From contig QCTA01000021.1 in the NCBI GenBank assembly GCA_003211335.1, forward strand, positions 1-15,665: 15,665 nt of DNA, in the 5' to 3' direction. The position numbers and the translations under genes are program-made. The notes beneath the pieces are model-generated. The model was given only the letters and a program-made list of their open reading frames with translations, was not told the DNA's origin and ran no database searches. Of the stretch, positions 5,826 through 11,975 are shown piece after piece. The DNA is from Prochlorococcus sp. AG-670-O11. Lineage in GTDB: Bacteria; Cyanobacteriota; Cyanobacteriia; PCC-6307; Cyanobiaceae. Numbering within the stretch: position 1 is the first letter of the stretch; the number at the start of each line of letters is the position of its first letter.

Positions 5826-5987
5826 TTATTGTTTACTTCTTTTTTTGATTAGGGAGGTCTCTCCAAAAAAGAGCCATGATATAAATAAATAAAGATATAG
5901 AAAAGATATAAAGTAGAGAATTAAGATGCATTTTGATTTTTCATCGGATAAATTTATTAAGAAACTTTGAATCAAATTAAAGTTCAT
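5826..5987 (-). CDS. Alternative 53-residue membrane protein in overlapping frame
   Basis: This frame starts at the ATG at 5987, which has a good AAAGAG purine run just upstream. It encodes 53 residues: a polar N-terminus (about 1-19), a long aromatic/Leu/Ile helix (about 20-41), and a basic tail (I-K-K-R-S-K-Q). It overlaps the 32-residue frame at 5833-5931 completely in a different phase. Its start context is better, but its helix is less typical. The two are listed as alternatives and probably only one is translated. Confidence 0.35.
   Translation of the reverse strand: MNFNLIQSFLINLSDEKSKCILILYFISFLYLYLFISWLFFGETSLIKKRSKQ
5833..5931 (-). CDS. 32-residue single-helix membrane microprotein
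   Basis: A 32-residue frame starting at the ATG at 5931 has one hydrophobic helix (about residues 5-23) followed by W-R-D-L-P-N-Q-K-K-K. This architecture, a single helix with a short basic tail after an R-D-x-P turn, is like the tiny photosystem and cytochrome b6f subunits (PsbT ends similarly), but I cannot assign it to one. There is no ribosome-binding site. A second minus-strand frame in another phase (5826-5987) covers the same DNA and is also hydrophobic, so only one of the two is likely to be the gene. I favour this one for its cleaner topology. Confidence 0.4.
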   Translation of the reverse strand: MHLNSLLYIFSISLFIYIMALFWRDLPNQKKK

Positions 5988-6083
5988 ATCTCTTTAACTT
6001 AATTATATTTTTAACATAATTTATAGTTTTATTTCTTTTAATTTATAAAATTTATTTGATGAAGAAAGGGTAATAAGAATTTT

Positions 6084-6212
6084 TTATTTGTGCTTTTTAC
6101 TTATTTCTTTAAGAGATTCATTGCCTTCTCTTAGAGTTTTAGTTAATAACCAAGAAAAAAAGCAGAATAATAAAATTGCCAGTAGTATTAAAGATATTAA
6201 GGAAGTATTCAA
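6084..6212 (-). CDS. 42-residue single-helix membrane protein, TTG start
   Basis: The product has one strong N-terminal helix (about residues 4-23, nearly all Leu/Ile/Phe/Ala) and a charged C-terminal half (about 25-42) with Lys, Glu, Arg and Ser. It is typical of a membrane-anchored microprotein with a cytosolic tail. The start is a TTG at 6212, because the frame has an in-frame TAA upstream and no ATG or GTG. That TTG overlaps the TGA of a seven-codon ATG frame just upstream (TTGA), as also seen at 9805, so coupled initiation is possible. I do not recognise the family. Length and composition make it probable despite the weak start. Confidence 0.5.
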   Translation of the reverse strand: MNTSLISLILLAILLFCFFSWLLTKTLREGNESLKEISKKHK

Positions 6213-6271
6213 TTTATATTGAAATAAAACATAAGATTATTTTAAAAACTCTATGAACAATATTTCAAGAA

Positions 6272-6454
6272 TTATTTAATTTGAGAGCCTGAATAAGCAG
6301 GAATCATCATTCCGCCGTCTTGATCATCATTATCATCATCAAATCCACCACCTAGGAACAACTCAACCAAAACTAATATTGCTATAGGGTAGAAACACCA
6401 TAAGATTGCTGAAAGAGGACTAAATGATGAGGTTGTTGAATAAATTTCTGTCAT
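6272..6454 (-). CDS. 60-residue single-helix membrane protein with DDNDDQDGG tail
   Basis: The protein has a Ser/Thr-rich N-terminus, one membrane helix (about residues 13-34), then a Gly-rich turn and an acidic stretch D39-D-D-N-D-D-Q-D-G-G48, followed by M-M-I-P-A-Y. Residues 42-47 (N-D-D-Q-D-G) fit the N/D-x-D-x-D-G core of calcium-binding loops, though the twelfth position is not Glu, so it is not a canonical EF-hand. A nearly identical D-D-Q-D-G-G tail occurs after the helix of the 44-residue protein at 7607-7741. The tail probably faces one aqueous side of the membrane and may bind divalent cations or a partner. A 21-codon frame (6459-6524) ends five bases before the ATG. Function unknown. 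Confidence 0.72.
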   Translation of the reverse strand: MTEIYSTTSSFSPLSAILWCFYPIAILVLVELFLGGGFDDDNDDQDGGMMIPAYSGSQIK

Positions 6455-6757
6455 ATAATTAGATTAAACAAAAATTTTGTAAATTGTGGATGTTTTGATT
6501 TGTTGTCTCTCTTAAAAGTTGCATGAAATACAAAATGAAAAAATAAACTTTTAATATTTATGTAGAGGGTTTAGAAAATAATTCAACAAGAAATTACCTT
6601 CTTATACAATTTCCAAACAAAAATTTTTTTCTTAGATATTTTCTTGGAATTATTTAAGATTTACTTCTTGAGATATATCAATGTGACAAATGCTACTTAA
6701 TAAAAATTGTGGAATTTGGATTAAAAAACTATTATTTATTTTGATTTTACAATTTTT
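6455..6757. other. 303-base stretch without a supported gene
   Basis: This gap separates the divergent genes 6272-6454 (minus) and 6758-6886 (plus). The only frame of note is a 21-codon minus-strand ATG frame (6459-6524) just upstream of the 6272-6454 start, which could be a leader. The plus strand holds only frames under ten codons. I saw no strong hairpin, tRNA or repeat. It probably contains promoters for both flanking genes; a loose candidate for the plus gene is TTGAGA near 6667-6672 followed by TACTTAAT around 6693-6700, with non-standard spacing. Confidence 0.5.
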
Positions 6758-6886
6758 ATGTTCTCATTCACTTTTGACCCCTTAGCTGCAATTTTTGGTA
6801 TTGCAGGATTAGTAGGATTTGTTTTTTATGTATCAGCGGCTAAAGGAACTTCAAGTATTAATACAAGTGCTAAAAAGGGTCTTTAA
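6758..6886 (+). CDS. 42-residue single-helix membrane protein
   Basis: A plus-strand gene of 42 residues with a short N-terminus F-S-F-T-F-D-P, one Ala/Gly/Val/Phe-rich helix (about residues 9-28, I-F-G-I-A-G-L-V-G-F-V-F-Y-V), and a Lys/Ser/Thr tail. The Gly and Ala spacing in the helix suggests packing against other helices, as in small photosynthetic complex subunits, but it does not match PsbN, PsbM, PsaM, PetN or PetM as I know them. The ATG at 6758 lacks a ribosome-binding site. Its amino acid balance, including GCA/GCT Ala codons unusual for random AT-rich DNA, makes it very likely a real gene. Confidence 0.65.
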   Translation: MFSFTFDPLAAIFGIAGLVGFVFYVSAAKGTSSINTSAKKGL

Positions 6887-6954
6887 GTTTTTAAAACTGA
6901 AAAATATACTAAAAGTATTATAAATAATCAATATCTTTAAGAAAGATTTATCAA

Positions 6955-7128
6955 TCATTGATTATCCCATTGTTTAGAAATAAATATAAGAAAACTCTCG
7001 ATGTCTTCTTTCGGGCAATTAGTTTGATTTTGTAAATTAATACATGTTTGCTTTATTGTTTCGAAGGCTTCTTTTACTGTTTCGTTTTTTTTGATAACTT
7101 CGAAATATTCATTGTCAGTGAAAGTCAT
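6955..7128 (-). CDS. 57-residue hypothetical protein with CP-x-E...KxWD signature
   Basis: This soluble, charged, predicted helical protein of 57 residues has cysteines at 29 and 38. Its C-terminal part carries C38-P39, E41, I43, F46-L47, I50, K52, W54 and D55, with the same spacing as in the 70-residue protein at 565-777. The two appear to be paralogues sharing a C-terminal helical module while the N-terminal halves differ. The ATG at 7128 has no strong ribosome-binding site. It is the downstream neighbour of the cupin gene on the same strand (77-base gap). Function unknown; no signal peptide or membrane segment. Confidence 0.65.
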   Translation of the reverse strand: MTFTDNEYFEVIKKNETVKEAFETIKQTCINLQNQTNCPKEDIESFLIFISKQWDNQ

Positions 7129-7205
7129 AAAAATATAAGTTTTAACAATTAACTTACTAATTAATATTAGCTTATTATAAAACTTGGTGAATTTATGGGG
7201 AAAAT

Positions 7206-7481
7206 CTATTCCCCTAATCTAAAGTGTTTTTTTAAGCTTTTAATTATTTGCCATTCGCAAGAAAGTCCTTCAGGAAATTCAACTAAGTCGCCTGATTTAA
7301 CTATATAACTTTCTCCTGATTTAGTTTTAATTTTTGCTTCACCTTCAATTATTAAACATATTTCTTTCTCCCTGTAATTCCACGAGAAATTACTTGGTTT
7401 GCACTCCCAAATAGGCCATTTCTTTATTCCATACTGGATAATTACACTTGCGCTGCAGGGCGATTTGATAAGAACTTTCAC
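7206..7481 (-). CDS. Small cupin, DUF861 (cupin_3) type
   Basis: A 91-residue single-domain cupin. Family features are W22-P-I-W25, Y36-R-E-K-E40, the strand I-I-E-G-E-A (44-49), and G64-D-L-V-E-F-P70 followed by G-L-S-C-E-W. These match the DUF861/EutQ-like and ureidoglycine-aminohydrolase cupin group, and short stand-alone members are common in cyanobacteria and plastids. The usual His metal ligands are not evident, so it may be non-catalytic or use other ligands. The start is a GTG at 7481 with GAGG about nine bases upstream. The substrate is unknown, and the neighbouring genes do not point to purine catabolism. Confidence 0.85.
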   Translation of the reverse strand: MKVLIKSPCSASVIIQYGIKKWPIWECKPSNFSWNYREKEICLIIEGEAKIKTKSGESYIVKSGDLVEFPEGLSCEWQIIKSLKKHFRLGE

Positions 7482-7606
7482 TAAAAAAACCTCAATATAC
7501 TTAATTATAAATAAATCCTTAACTAAAGTTATATTTGAAGAGTGTTAATTAATTTACAAACTTTTATTTATTTTTCTATTAATATTAAAAAAAAATTATT
7601 TTATTA

Positions 7607-7741
7607 ATGGACGAACTCTCAGTTCTCTCTATTTCAATATCGATAGCATCAATAGGAATATATTGCTTATTTTTCGCTTCAAGTGATGATGATGATCAAG
7701 ATGGAGGTCACTTGGTGAAGTCTGCTCAAAAAATCAACTAA
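7607..7741 (+). CDS. 44-residue single-helix membrane protein with DDDDQDGG tail
   Basis: This plus-strand gene encodes a short N-terminus (M-D-E-L), one helix (about residues 5-24, rich in Ser, Ile, Leu and Phe), then S-S-D27-D-D-D-Q-D-G-G34 and a basic end (V-K-S-A-Q-K-I-N). D28-D-D-Q-D-G33 fits the D-x-D-x-D-G loop core. The same tail appears in the 60-residue protein at 6272-6454, and the underlying DNA is also alike (GATGATCAAGA-T/C-GG). The two are probably related by duplication or belong to one family of acidic-tailed membrane microproteins. It ends two bases before the stop of the convergent frame at 7743-7859. Function unknown. Confidence 0.68.
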   Translation: MDELSVLSISISIASIGIYCLFFASSDDDDQDGGHLVKSAQKIN

Positions 7742-7742
7742 T

Positions 7743-7859
7743 TTAGGTAAAAAATATACTTAATAAGGATTTATAACCTATAAAGCCGAAATAAATACAT
7801 GATAAGAAAATTAAATATACTTCAAAAATACCGAGTGTTTTTTTCTTTAAGATTCTCAT
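7743..7859 (-). CDS. Possible 38-residue single-helix membrane protein
   Basis: A minus-strand frame of 38 residues from the ATG at 7859 has a basic N-terminus (M-R-I-L-K-K-K) followed by one long hydrophobic, aromatic segment (about residues 9-28) and a short Ser/Leu/Phe tail. The positive N-terminus before a helix is a sensible membrane topology. It is convergent with 7607-7741, with a single base between the two genes. It lies downstream of the DMT transporter on the same strand. No ribosome-binding site is visible, and an opposing 21-codon frame covers it. It is plausible but uncertain, and no family is recognised. Confidence 0.4.
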   Translation of the reverse strand: MRILKKKTLGIFEVYLIFLSCIYFGFIGYKSLLSIFFT

Positions 7860-7934
7860 ATTGAAAACGTTTCTAAAATAATTTTATTTGTTGTTTTTTT
7901 TTATAACATGAGTATTTATTACATAGATTTATTT

Positions 7935-8810
7935 TTATAAAATTATTAAACATAAACCTAAAAATAATAAAGAAGTAAAAAATATTATACTTTTTGTTAT
8001 CAGTCCTTCTTCTTTTGTTGCGAAAAAAAGAGAAATTACTGGAGATGTACTAAGTAAAGTCCATCCTATACCTAAAGGAAGAGTCTTAAAAACAATTTGT
8101 TGTAGCAATATTCCTAAATTTGTTCCTAAAAATATTGAGAATAAAAATCTTTTTTGGGCATTATTATCTAATCTCTTCAAGAAGAAATTAACTCTAAATT
8201 TTTTTATGGTTATTAAAAATATTATTGCTCCAAGTAACCTGAGCTCTGTTGTTTGGAAAGGAGATAAATCTCTTTCTAAAAAGACTATTCGAGATAAAAG
8301 ACCCCCTAAAACCGCACATAAGACTGATAAAAGAGGAAATATAAATTTTTTTAAATTATTTTCTTCTGTAATATTAGTTAGATTATTTACTAAAAGATTA
8401 GTTTTTTGCCTAAGAAGAATGAAAAGTGAAACCGATATAATGACTATCCCTATGTAAGATCTAAGTGCTAAATTTTCATTAATAAATATTTCACCAGATA
8501 GTGTGGCTAACAGTGGGGATAATGTTTCTATAGATAGAGTTCTTCTTGTCCCAATTAATTGTAATGACTTTATATAAAAAGTATCTCCTAAACCTATTCC
8601 TACAACTCCACTGAGCAAAAGAATAAGAAATGACTTTAAATCAATTAAATTGTGAATGTTGATAAATGCTGGTAGAAAAATTAGAAATGCGATTACATTT
8701 TTTACCAAGTTAATGTCTATTGATTTATATTTCTCAGTCTGAAATCGCCATATAAAGCATGCATAAGTCCAAGATATAGCTGCCCCAAAAGCAGAAATTA
8801 TTCCAATCAA
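7935..8810 (-). CDS. EamA/DMT superfamily transporter
   Basis: A 291-residue polytopic membrane protein with about ten helices in two repeated EamA halves (roughly residues 1-135 and 155-291), the standard size for the drug/metabolite transporter superfamily. Typical features are the opening G-x-x-x-A-x-x-W segment, the G-V-V-G-I-G-L-G-D-T-F-Y stretch ending the third helix region, and a second half with the matching L-G-T-N-L-G-I-L-L-Q-Q. Members move amino acids, nucleosides or other metabolites; the substrate here is unknown. The start is a TTG at 8810, with an in-frame TAA four codons upstream and no ATG between. The 8833-8931 microprotein gene lies 22 bases upstream and may be co-transcribed. 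Confidence 0.88.
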   Translation of the reverse strand: MIGIISAFGAAISWTYACFIWRFQTEKYKSIDINLVKNVIAFLIFLPAFINIHNLIDLKSFLILLLSGVVGIGLGDTFYIKSLQLIGTRRTLSIETLSPLLATLSGEIFINENLALRSYIGIVIISVSLFILLRQKTNLLVNNLTNITEENNLKKFIFPLLSVLCAVLGGLLSRIVFLERDLSPFQTTELRLLGAIIFLITIKKFRVNFFLKRLDNNAQKRFLFSIFLGTNLGILLQQIVFKTLPLGIGWTLLSTSPVISLFFATKEEGLITKSIIFFTSLLFLGLCLIIL

Positions 8811-8832
8811 AATTAATAATTTTTAAAAATTT

Positions 8833-8931
8833 TTACTTTATAAATTGTGTTACTCCTAAAAAGAATACGTATATAAGAATCAGAAACCCTGGAAGATATT
8901 GTATTAAGGACTTTAATTTATTAGTTTCCAT
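8833..8931 (-). CDS. 32-residue single-helix membrane microprotein
   Basis: The frame from the ATG at 8931 encodes a polar start (M-E-T-N-K-L-K-S), then one helix (about residues 9-28) containing Y-L-P-G-F-L-I-L-I-Y-V-F-F-L-G-V, and a short T-Q-F-I-K end. The single helix with charged ends looks like a genuine membrane microprotein, in the size range of small photosystem and cytochrome subunits. It sits 22 bases upstream of the DMT transporter on the same strand, so the two may form an operon. It also follows a doubtful 66-codon frame (8937-9137) by 5 bases. Family not recognised. Confidence 0.5.
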   Translation of the reverse strand: METNKLKSLIQYLPGFLILIYVFFLGVTQFIK

Positions 8932-8936
8932 GATAT

Positions 8937-9137
8937 TTAGATTTGGTATTTGTATTTAAACAATATAAAGTCTCCATGAAACCAATAGATACTGATTATT
9001 AAAGAAATTACACAAGGTTTAATACTTATAATAAATAAGGTGATTATAAATCTGGTAAATAGGTGAGAATTTATTAGGAAGTAAAAACTTCTTTTTCTTA
9101 TATCCAATTGCAGGAATAAATATGTTGAATCTATCAC
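8937..9137 (-). CDS. Doubtful 66-residue hydrophobic ORF, GTG start
   Basis: A minus-strand frame from a GTG at 9137 encodes 66 residues rich in Ile, Phe, Leu and Tyr, with one likely membrane segment (about residues 29-52) and a Lys/Tyr end. It stops 5 bases before the 8833-8931 start, which would fit an operon leading to the DMT transporter. Against it are the lack of a ribosome-binding site, the GTG start and a composition that AT-rich non-coding DNA can also give. It could be a decayed gene. No family is recognised. Confidence 0.28.
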   Translation of the reverse strand: MIDSTYLFLQLDIRKRSFYFLINSHLFTRFIITLFIISIKPCVISLIISIYWFHGDFILFKYKYQI

Positions 9138-9193
9138 TAAGTAATTACTTTATTTAATAAAATATCTATTAATAAGGTAACTCTATAAATAAA

Positions 9194-9346
9194 ATGAACA
9201 TAACCAATAAATACGAGCTTTCATTAGGTCTTGAGCCATTTGATGTTTTAGGTTTTAAATCTGAAAAAGAACTTAATCAAGAAATTTCAAAGCTTATTAA
9301 AGTTAGAAGTGAATTTAAAAGCAAATCTAAAGTTATATCTATTTAA
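9194..9346 (+). CDS. 50-residue hypothetical protein
   Basis: A plus-strand gene of 50 residues with a soluble, charged product. The first third (Y-E-L-S-L-G-L-E-P-F-D-V-L-G-F) looks ordered and conserved in style. The rest is one Lys/Glu-rich helix (about residues 22-44) with an S-K-S-K end. The amino acid balance is unlike random AT-rich translation, which supports it despite no visible ribosome-binding site. It is isolated between minus-strand genes, and the region just upstream may hold its promoter. Family and function unknown. Confidence 0.6.
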   Translation: MNITNKYELSLGLEPFDVLGFKSEKELNQEISKLIKVRSEFKSKSKVISI

Positions 9347-9379
9347 AATTATATTGTTAAACTTTTATTGATAATATTT

Positions 9380-9655
9380 TTAAAAATTACTTTTTCTATT
9401 TGGATATAAACTTTCTAACTTTCTTCTCCTTTCTGTTTTCTTATTAATTCTTTCTTCTTTCTCTTTCTTTTTTATTTCATCGTTTATTTTGTTTTGTCTA
9501 TATCCAATCCAAAGGAGTATCCAAATAATTGTAGTTAATAGTAAAAGAGCCGTATATTGACCCGTCATTGGAAAACTAGCTTCGGAATATTTGACGTAGG
9601 AAAATAAAACAACCATTAAACTAAAATAATGTATAAAAAATAGTTGTGTGCGCAT
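9380..9655 (-). CDS. 91-residue membrane protein with basic coiled tail
   Basis: The predicted protein has two hydrophobic segments (about residues 7-21 and 34-51, the second ending I-W-I-L-L-W-I-G-Y-R) and then a long Lys/Arg/Glu-rich helix (about 53-83) ending Y-P-N-R-K-S-N-F. An internal Met at residue 30 could be the true start, which would leave 62 residues with one helix. The layout resembles 4167-4394, a helix followed by a charged coil, but I see no sequence identity that proves relationship. It is divergent from the flavoprotein gene, with a 149-base gap. Function unknown. Confidence 0.6.
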   Translation of the reverse strand: MRTQLFFIHYFSLMVVLFSYVKYSEASFPMTGQYTALLLLTTIIWILLWIGYRQNKINDEIKKKEKEERINKKTERRRKLESLYPNRKSNF

Positions 9656-9781
9656 AAACCATAAATTTCAAAAAGTATTTAGCGATAATTCTCAAAATTT
9701 CAAATTAATTTAGTTCGAACTCCAAAATTTTTATGTGAAATCTTTTCTTTTTTAATGAATTGAATTGCTATTATCAAAATA

Positions 9782-9808
9782 ATGAAAATTGAGCACTTAC
9801 ATTTTTGA
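9782..9808 (+). other. Eight-codon upstream ORF overlapping the flavoprotein start
   Basis: An ATG at 9782 opens an eight-codon frame whose TGA (9806-9808) overlaps the TTG start at 9805 by two bases (TTGA). Such geometry can couple translation by termination-reinitiation. The same TTGA pattern occurs at the 6084-6212 gene. It may be chance in AT-rich DNA. Confidence 0.25.
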
Positions 9809-11052
9809 CCCCTTTCAATTTAGTAGTAGTTGGTGGTGGAGCAGCAGGTTTTATGACTGCAGTAACAGCGGCTGAAAATGGAGTTAAAAGAATAATAATT
9901 CTTGAGGGTTCTGCAAAACTTATGGAGAAAGTAAGAATAAGTGGGGGAGGTAGGTGCAATGTAACAAATGCGTCATGGATACCTAATGAGTTGGCAGAAA
10001 ATTATCCTCGAGGTGGAATTAAGCTTTTAGAGTCATTTAATCGTTTTGCTGCTGGAGATGTATTTGATTGGTTTGAGAAAAGAGGATTAAACTTAAAGAT
10101 TGAGGATGATAATAGAGTATTTCCAATATCCGATTCATCTTTAGATGTAATTAGTTGCTTAAAAAAAAATGCAATTACTAAAGGTGTAGAAATATCAACT
10201 AAATTTTTTGTAAAAGAAATTTTTAAAACTCCAGATAACTTGTTTAATCTTATTAATAGTGATAAAGATGCGATAATTGCAAAAAATATAGTTCTTGCTA
10301 CTGGTGGCCATCCTAGTGGACATAAATTAGCTAAAAACCTTGGACATGGCATAGTAAAACCTGTCCCATCCCTTTTTACTTTTACTACTAAAGAAAATAA
10401 GTTGCACGAGTGTAGTGGAGTATCAATTAAGAATGTAGATCTTGAAATTCAACTAAAGAATCAATCTTTTAAAAATAGGGGGGATTTGCTAATAACTCAT
10501 TGGGGTTTCAGCGGCCCTGCCGTTTTAAAGCTCTCTTCAATAGCTGCGAGAGAGTTATTTGAACAAAAATATAAATTTAAATTAATTATTAAATGGTCAG
10601 ACTTGGAATATGAAGAGTTAAAAGAAAAAATAAATAATCTTAAATTAAATAATGGCAAATTAAAATTAATTAATTTAAGGCCCCTGCCATTGTTAACTAA
10701 AAGGTTGTGGGTATTCTTATTAAATAAAATGAATATTAATAAGGATAAGAAGTGGGCAGATCTACTTGCTAATGAAAGAGAGAAAATGATAAATAGTCTC
10801 TTAAAAGATAAATATATTATTTCTAGCAAAGGCCCATTTGGGGAGGAATTTGTCACCTCAGGGGGAGTATCGATTAATGAAGTTGATTTTAAAAGTATGG
10901 AAAGTTTAATATGCCCAGATTTGTTTTTTTCTGGAGAGATTCTAAATATTGATGGAATTACTGGGGGTTTCAATTTTCAACATTGCTGGACTAGTGGATG
11001 GCTTGCAGGAAAAGCAGTTTCAAACTTATTTAACAAAGTAACAAATCAATAA
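9805..11052 (+). CDS. FAD-dependent oxidoreductase, HI0933/BaiN-like family
   Basis: A 415-residue flavoprotein of the HI0933-like (BaiN/YhiN) family, full length for the group. The N-terminal FAD-binding Rossmann motif is G10-G-G-A-A-G15. The family signature S46-G-G-G-R-C-N-V-T-N55 follows, then R104-V-F-P, an A-T-G-G motif after the middle, and the C-terminal G377-E...D383-G-x-T-G-G-F-N-F-Q392 that closes the FAD site. It probably catalyses an NAD(P)H-linked redox reaction in the cytoplasm, but the substrate is not known for most members. The start is a TTG at 9805: an in-frame TGA lies four codons upstream and no ATG or GTG intervenes. The GAF gene follows on the same strand after about 85 bases. 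Confidence 0.92.
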   Translation: MTPFNLVVVGGGAAGFMTAVTAAENGVKRIIILEGSAKLMEKVRISGGGRCNVTNASWIPNELAENYPRGGIKLLESFNRFAAGDVFDWFEKRGLNLKIEDDNRVFPISDSSLDVISCLKKNAITKGVEISTKFFVKEIFKTPDNLFNLINSDKDAIIAKNIVLATGGHPSGHKLAKNLGHGIVKPVPSLFTFTTKENKLHECSGVSIKNVDLEIQLKNQSFKNRGDLLITHWGFSGPAVLKLSSIAARELFEQKYKFKLIIKWSDLEYEELKEKINNLKLNNGKLKLINLRPLPLLTKRLWVFLLNKMNINKDKKWADLLANEREKMINSLLKDKYIISSKGPFGEEFVTSGGVSINEVDFKSMESLICPDLFFSGEILNIDGITGGFNFQHCWTSGWLAGKAVSNLFNKVTNQ

Positions 11053-11137
11053 GTTTATCTTTTTTTTATTAAGTATTGAAAGGAAAAAGGTTTTTAACCA
11101 AAGTTTAATTTTAAAGTTGACAAACTCAAGAAGAATA

Positions 11138-11890
11138 ATGCGAAATCTAATTCCTACACAGGAAGAAGAAGAAAAAAAAAGGTTAAAAGCATTAGCCGAA
11201 TATCGGATATTGGGAACCAAACCAGAATCATGTTATGACGACATTACAAAAATAGCAGCTTCCACATGTGATGTTCCAATATCATTAATGACTTTAGTTG
11301 ATAGAGATAAGCAATGGTTTAAGTCAAAAGTTGGCCTTGAAATTAAAGAAACTCCAAGAGATTGGTCATTTTGTACGCATGCAATAAAAGAAAATAATCC
11401 ATTAATCATTAAAGATGCTTTTCAGGACGAAAGATTCATCAACAATCCTTTGGTAACTAATGATCCTAAAATAAGGTTTTATGCAGGATTTCCTTTAAGA
11501 AATCGAGATGGCAACAAACTTGGAACTCTATGCGTCATTGATAGGAAACCGGGTAATCTTTCCCCTAAGCAATTTAATGTAATGGAATTATTATCAAAAC
11601 AAATAGTTTCGTTCTTGGAGTTAAGAAAAAAATCTCTAAATTTATTAGATGCATTGTCTACTTTGCATAAACAGGAAGGGATATTGTCAGTCTGTTCTTA
11701 TTGCAGGGAAGTAAAAAATAATGATGGTGATTGGATGCATTTAGAAAAATATCTCTCGAAAATAAGTGATATCAGATTTAGTCATGGAGTTTGTGATGTT
11801 TGTATGGAAAAGCATTTTCCTGATGTAGTTGAGGTATGGAATAAAAAAGACTCTTTTCAGGAGGGGCAGAAAAGGTTTTTAGATTCTTAA
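11138..11890 (+). CDS. GAF-domain protein with C-terminal four-cysteine module
   Basis: A likely signalling protein of 250 residues. The N-terminal GAF domain (about residues 20-160) contains L-V-D-R-D-K-Q-W-F (53-61), R-D-W-S-F-C-T-H (74-81), F-Y-A-G-F-P-L-R and L-G-T-L-C-V-I-D. These are the usual marks of GAF domains that sense small ligands or hold a chromophore. A short helix links to a C-terminal C186-S-Y-C189 ... F-S-H-G-V-C219-D-V-C222 module. It resembles a tail found on many bacterial GAF, PAS and receiver proteins and probably binds zinc. No kinase or GGDEF output domain is present. I chose the ATG at 11138, preceded by AAGAAG; a TTG at 11117 would add seven residues. Cys79 lies in the GAF pocket region, but bilin binding is not implied. 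Confidence 0.9.
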   Translation: MRNLIPTQEEEEKKRLKALAEYRILGTKPESCYDDITKIAASTCDVPISLMTLVDRDKQWFKSKVGLEIKETPRDWSFCTHAIKENNPLIIKDAFQDERFINNPLVTNDPKIRFYAGFPLRNRDGNKLGTLCVIDRKPGNLSPKQFNVMELLSKQIVSFLELRKKSLNLLDALSTLHKQEGILSVCSYCREVKNNDGDWMHLEKYLSKISDIRFSHGVCDVCMEKHFPDVVEVWNKKDSFQEGQKRFLDS

Positions 11891-11975
11891 AATCTAAGAC
11901 TTACTCTTTAACTGATAATATTTTTGGACGAATATATATATAAACAGTTAGGATTGTATAAATTTTGACTTACAA

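Noticed and set aside
6459..6524. 21-codon minus-strand frame just before the 6272-6454 gene
   Set aside because: It could be a leader, ending five bases before the start codon, but it is too short and has no motif, so it is not listed as a gene.
7799..7864. 21-codon plus-strand frame with basic and aromatic residues
   Set aside because: It is shorter and less protein-like than the opposing 38-residue frame (7743-7859).
9774..10973. Several minus-strand frames opposite the flavoprotein gene
   Set aside because: They are shadows of a clearly recognised HI0933-like gene; their products are low-complexity Ser/Leu/Phe with no motif.
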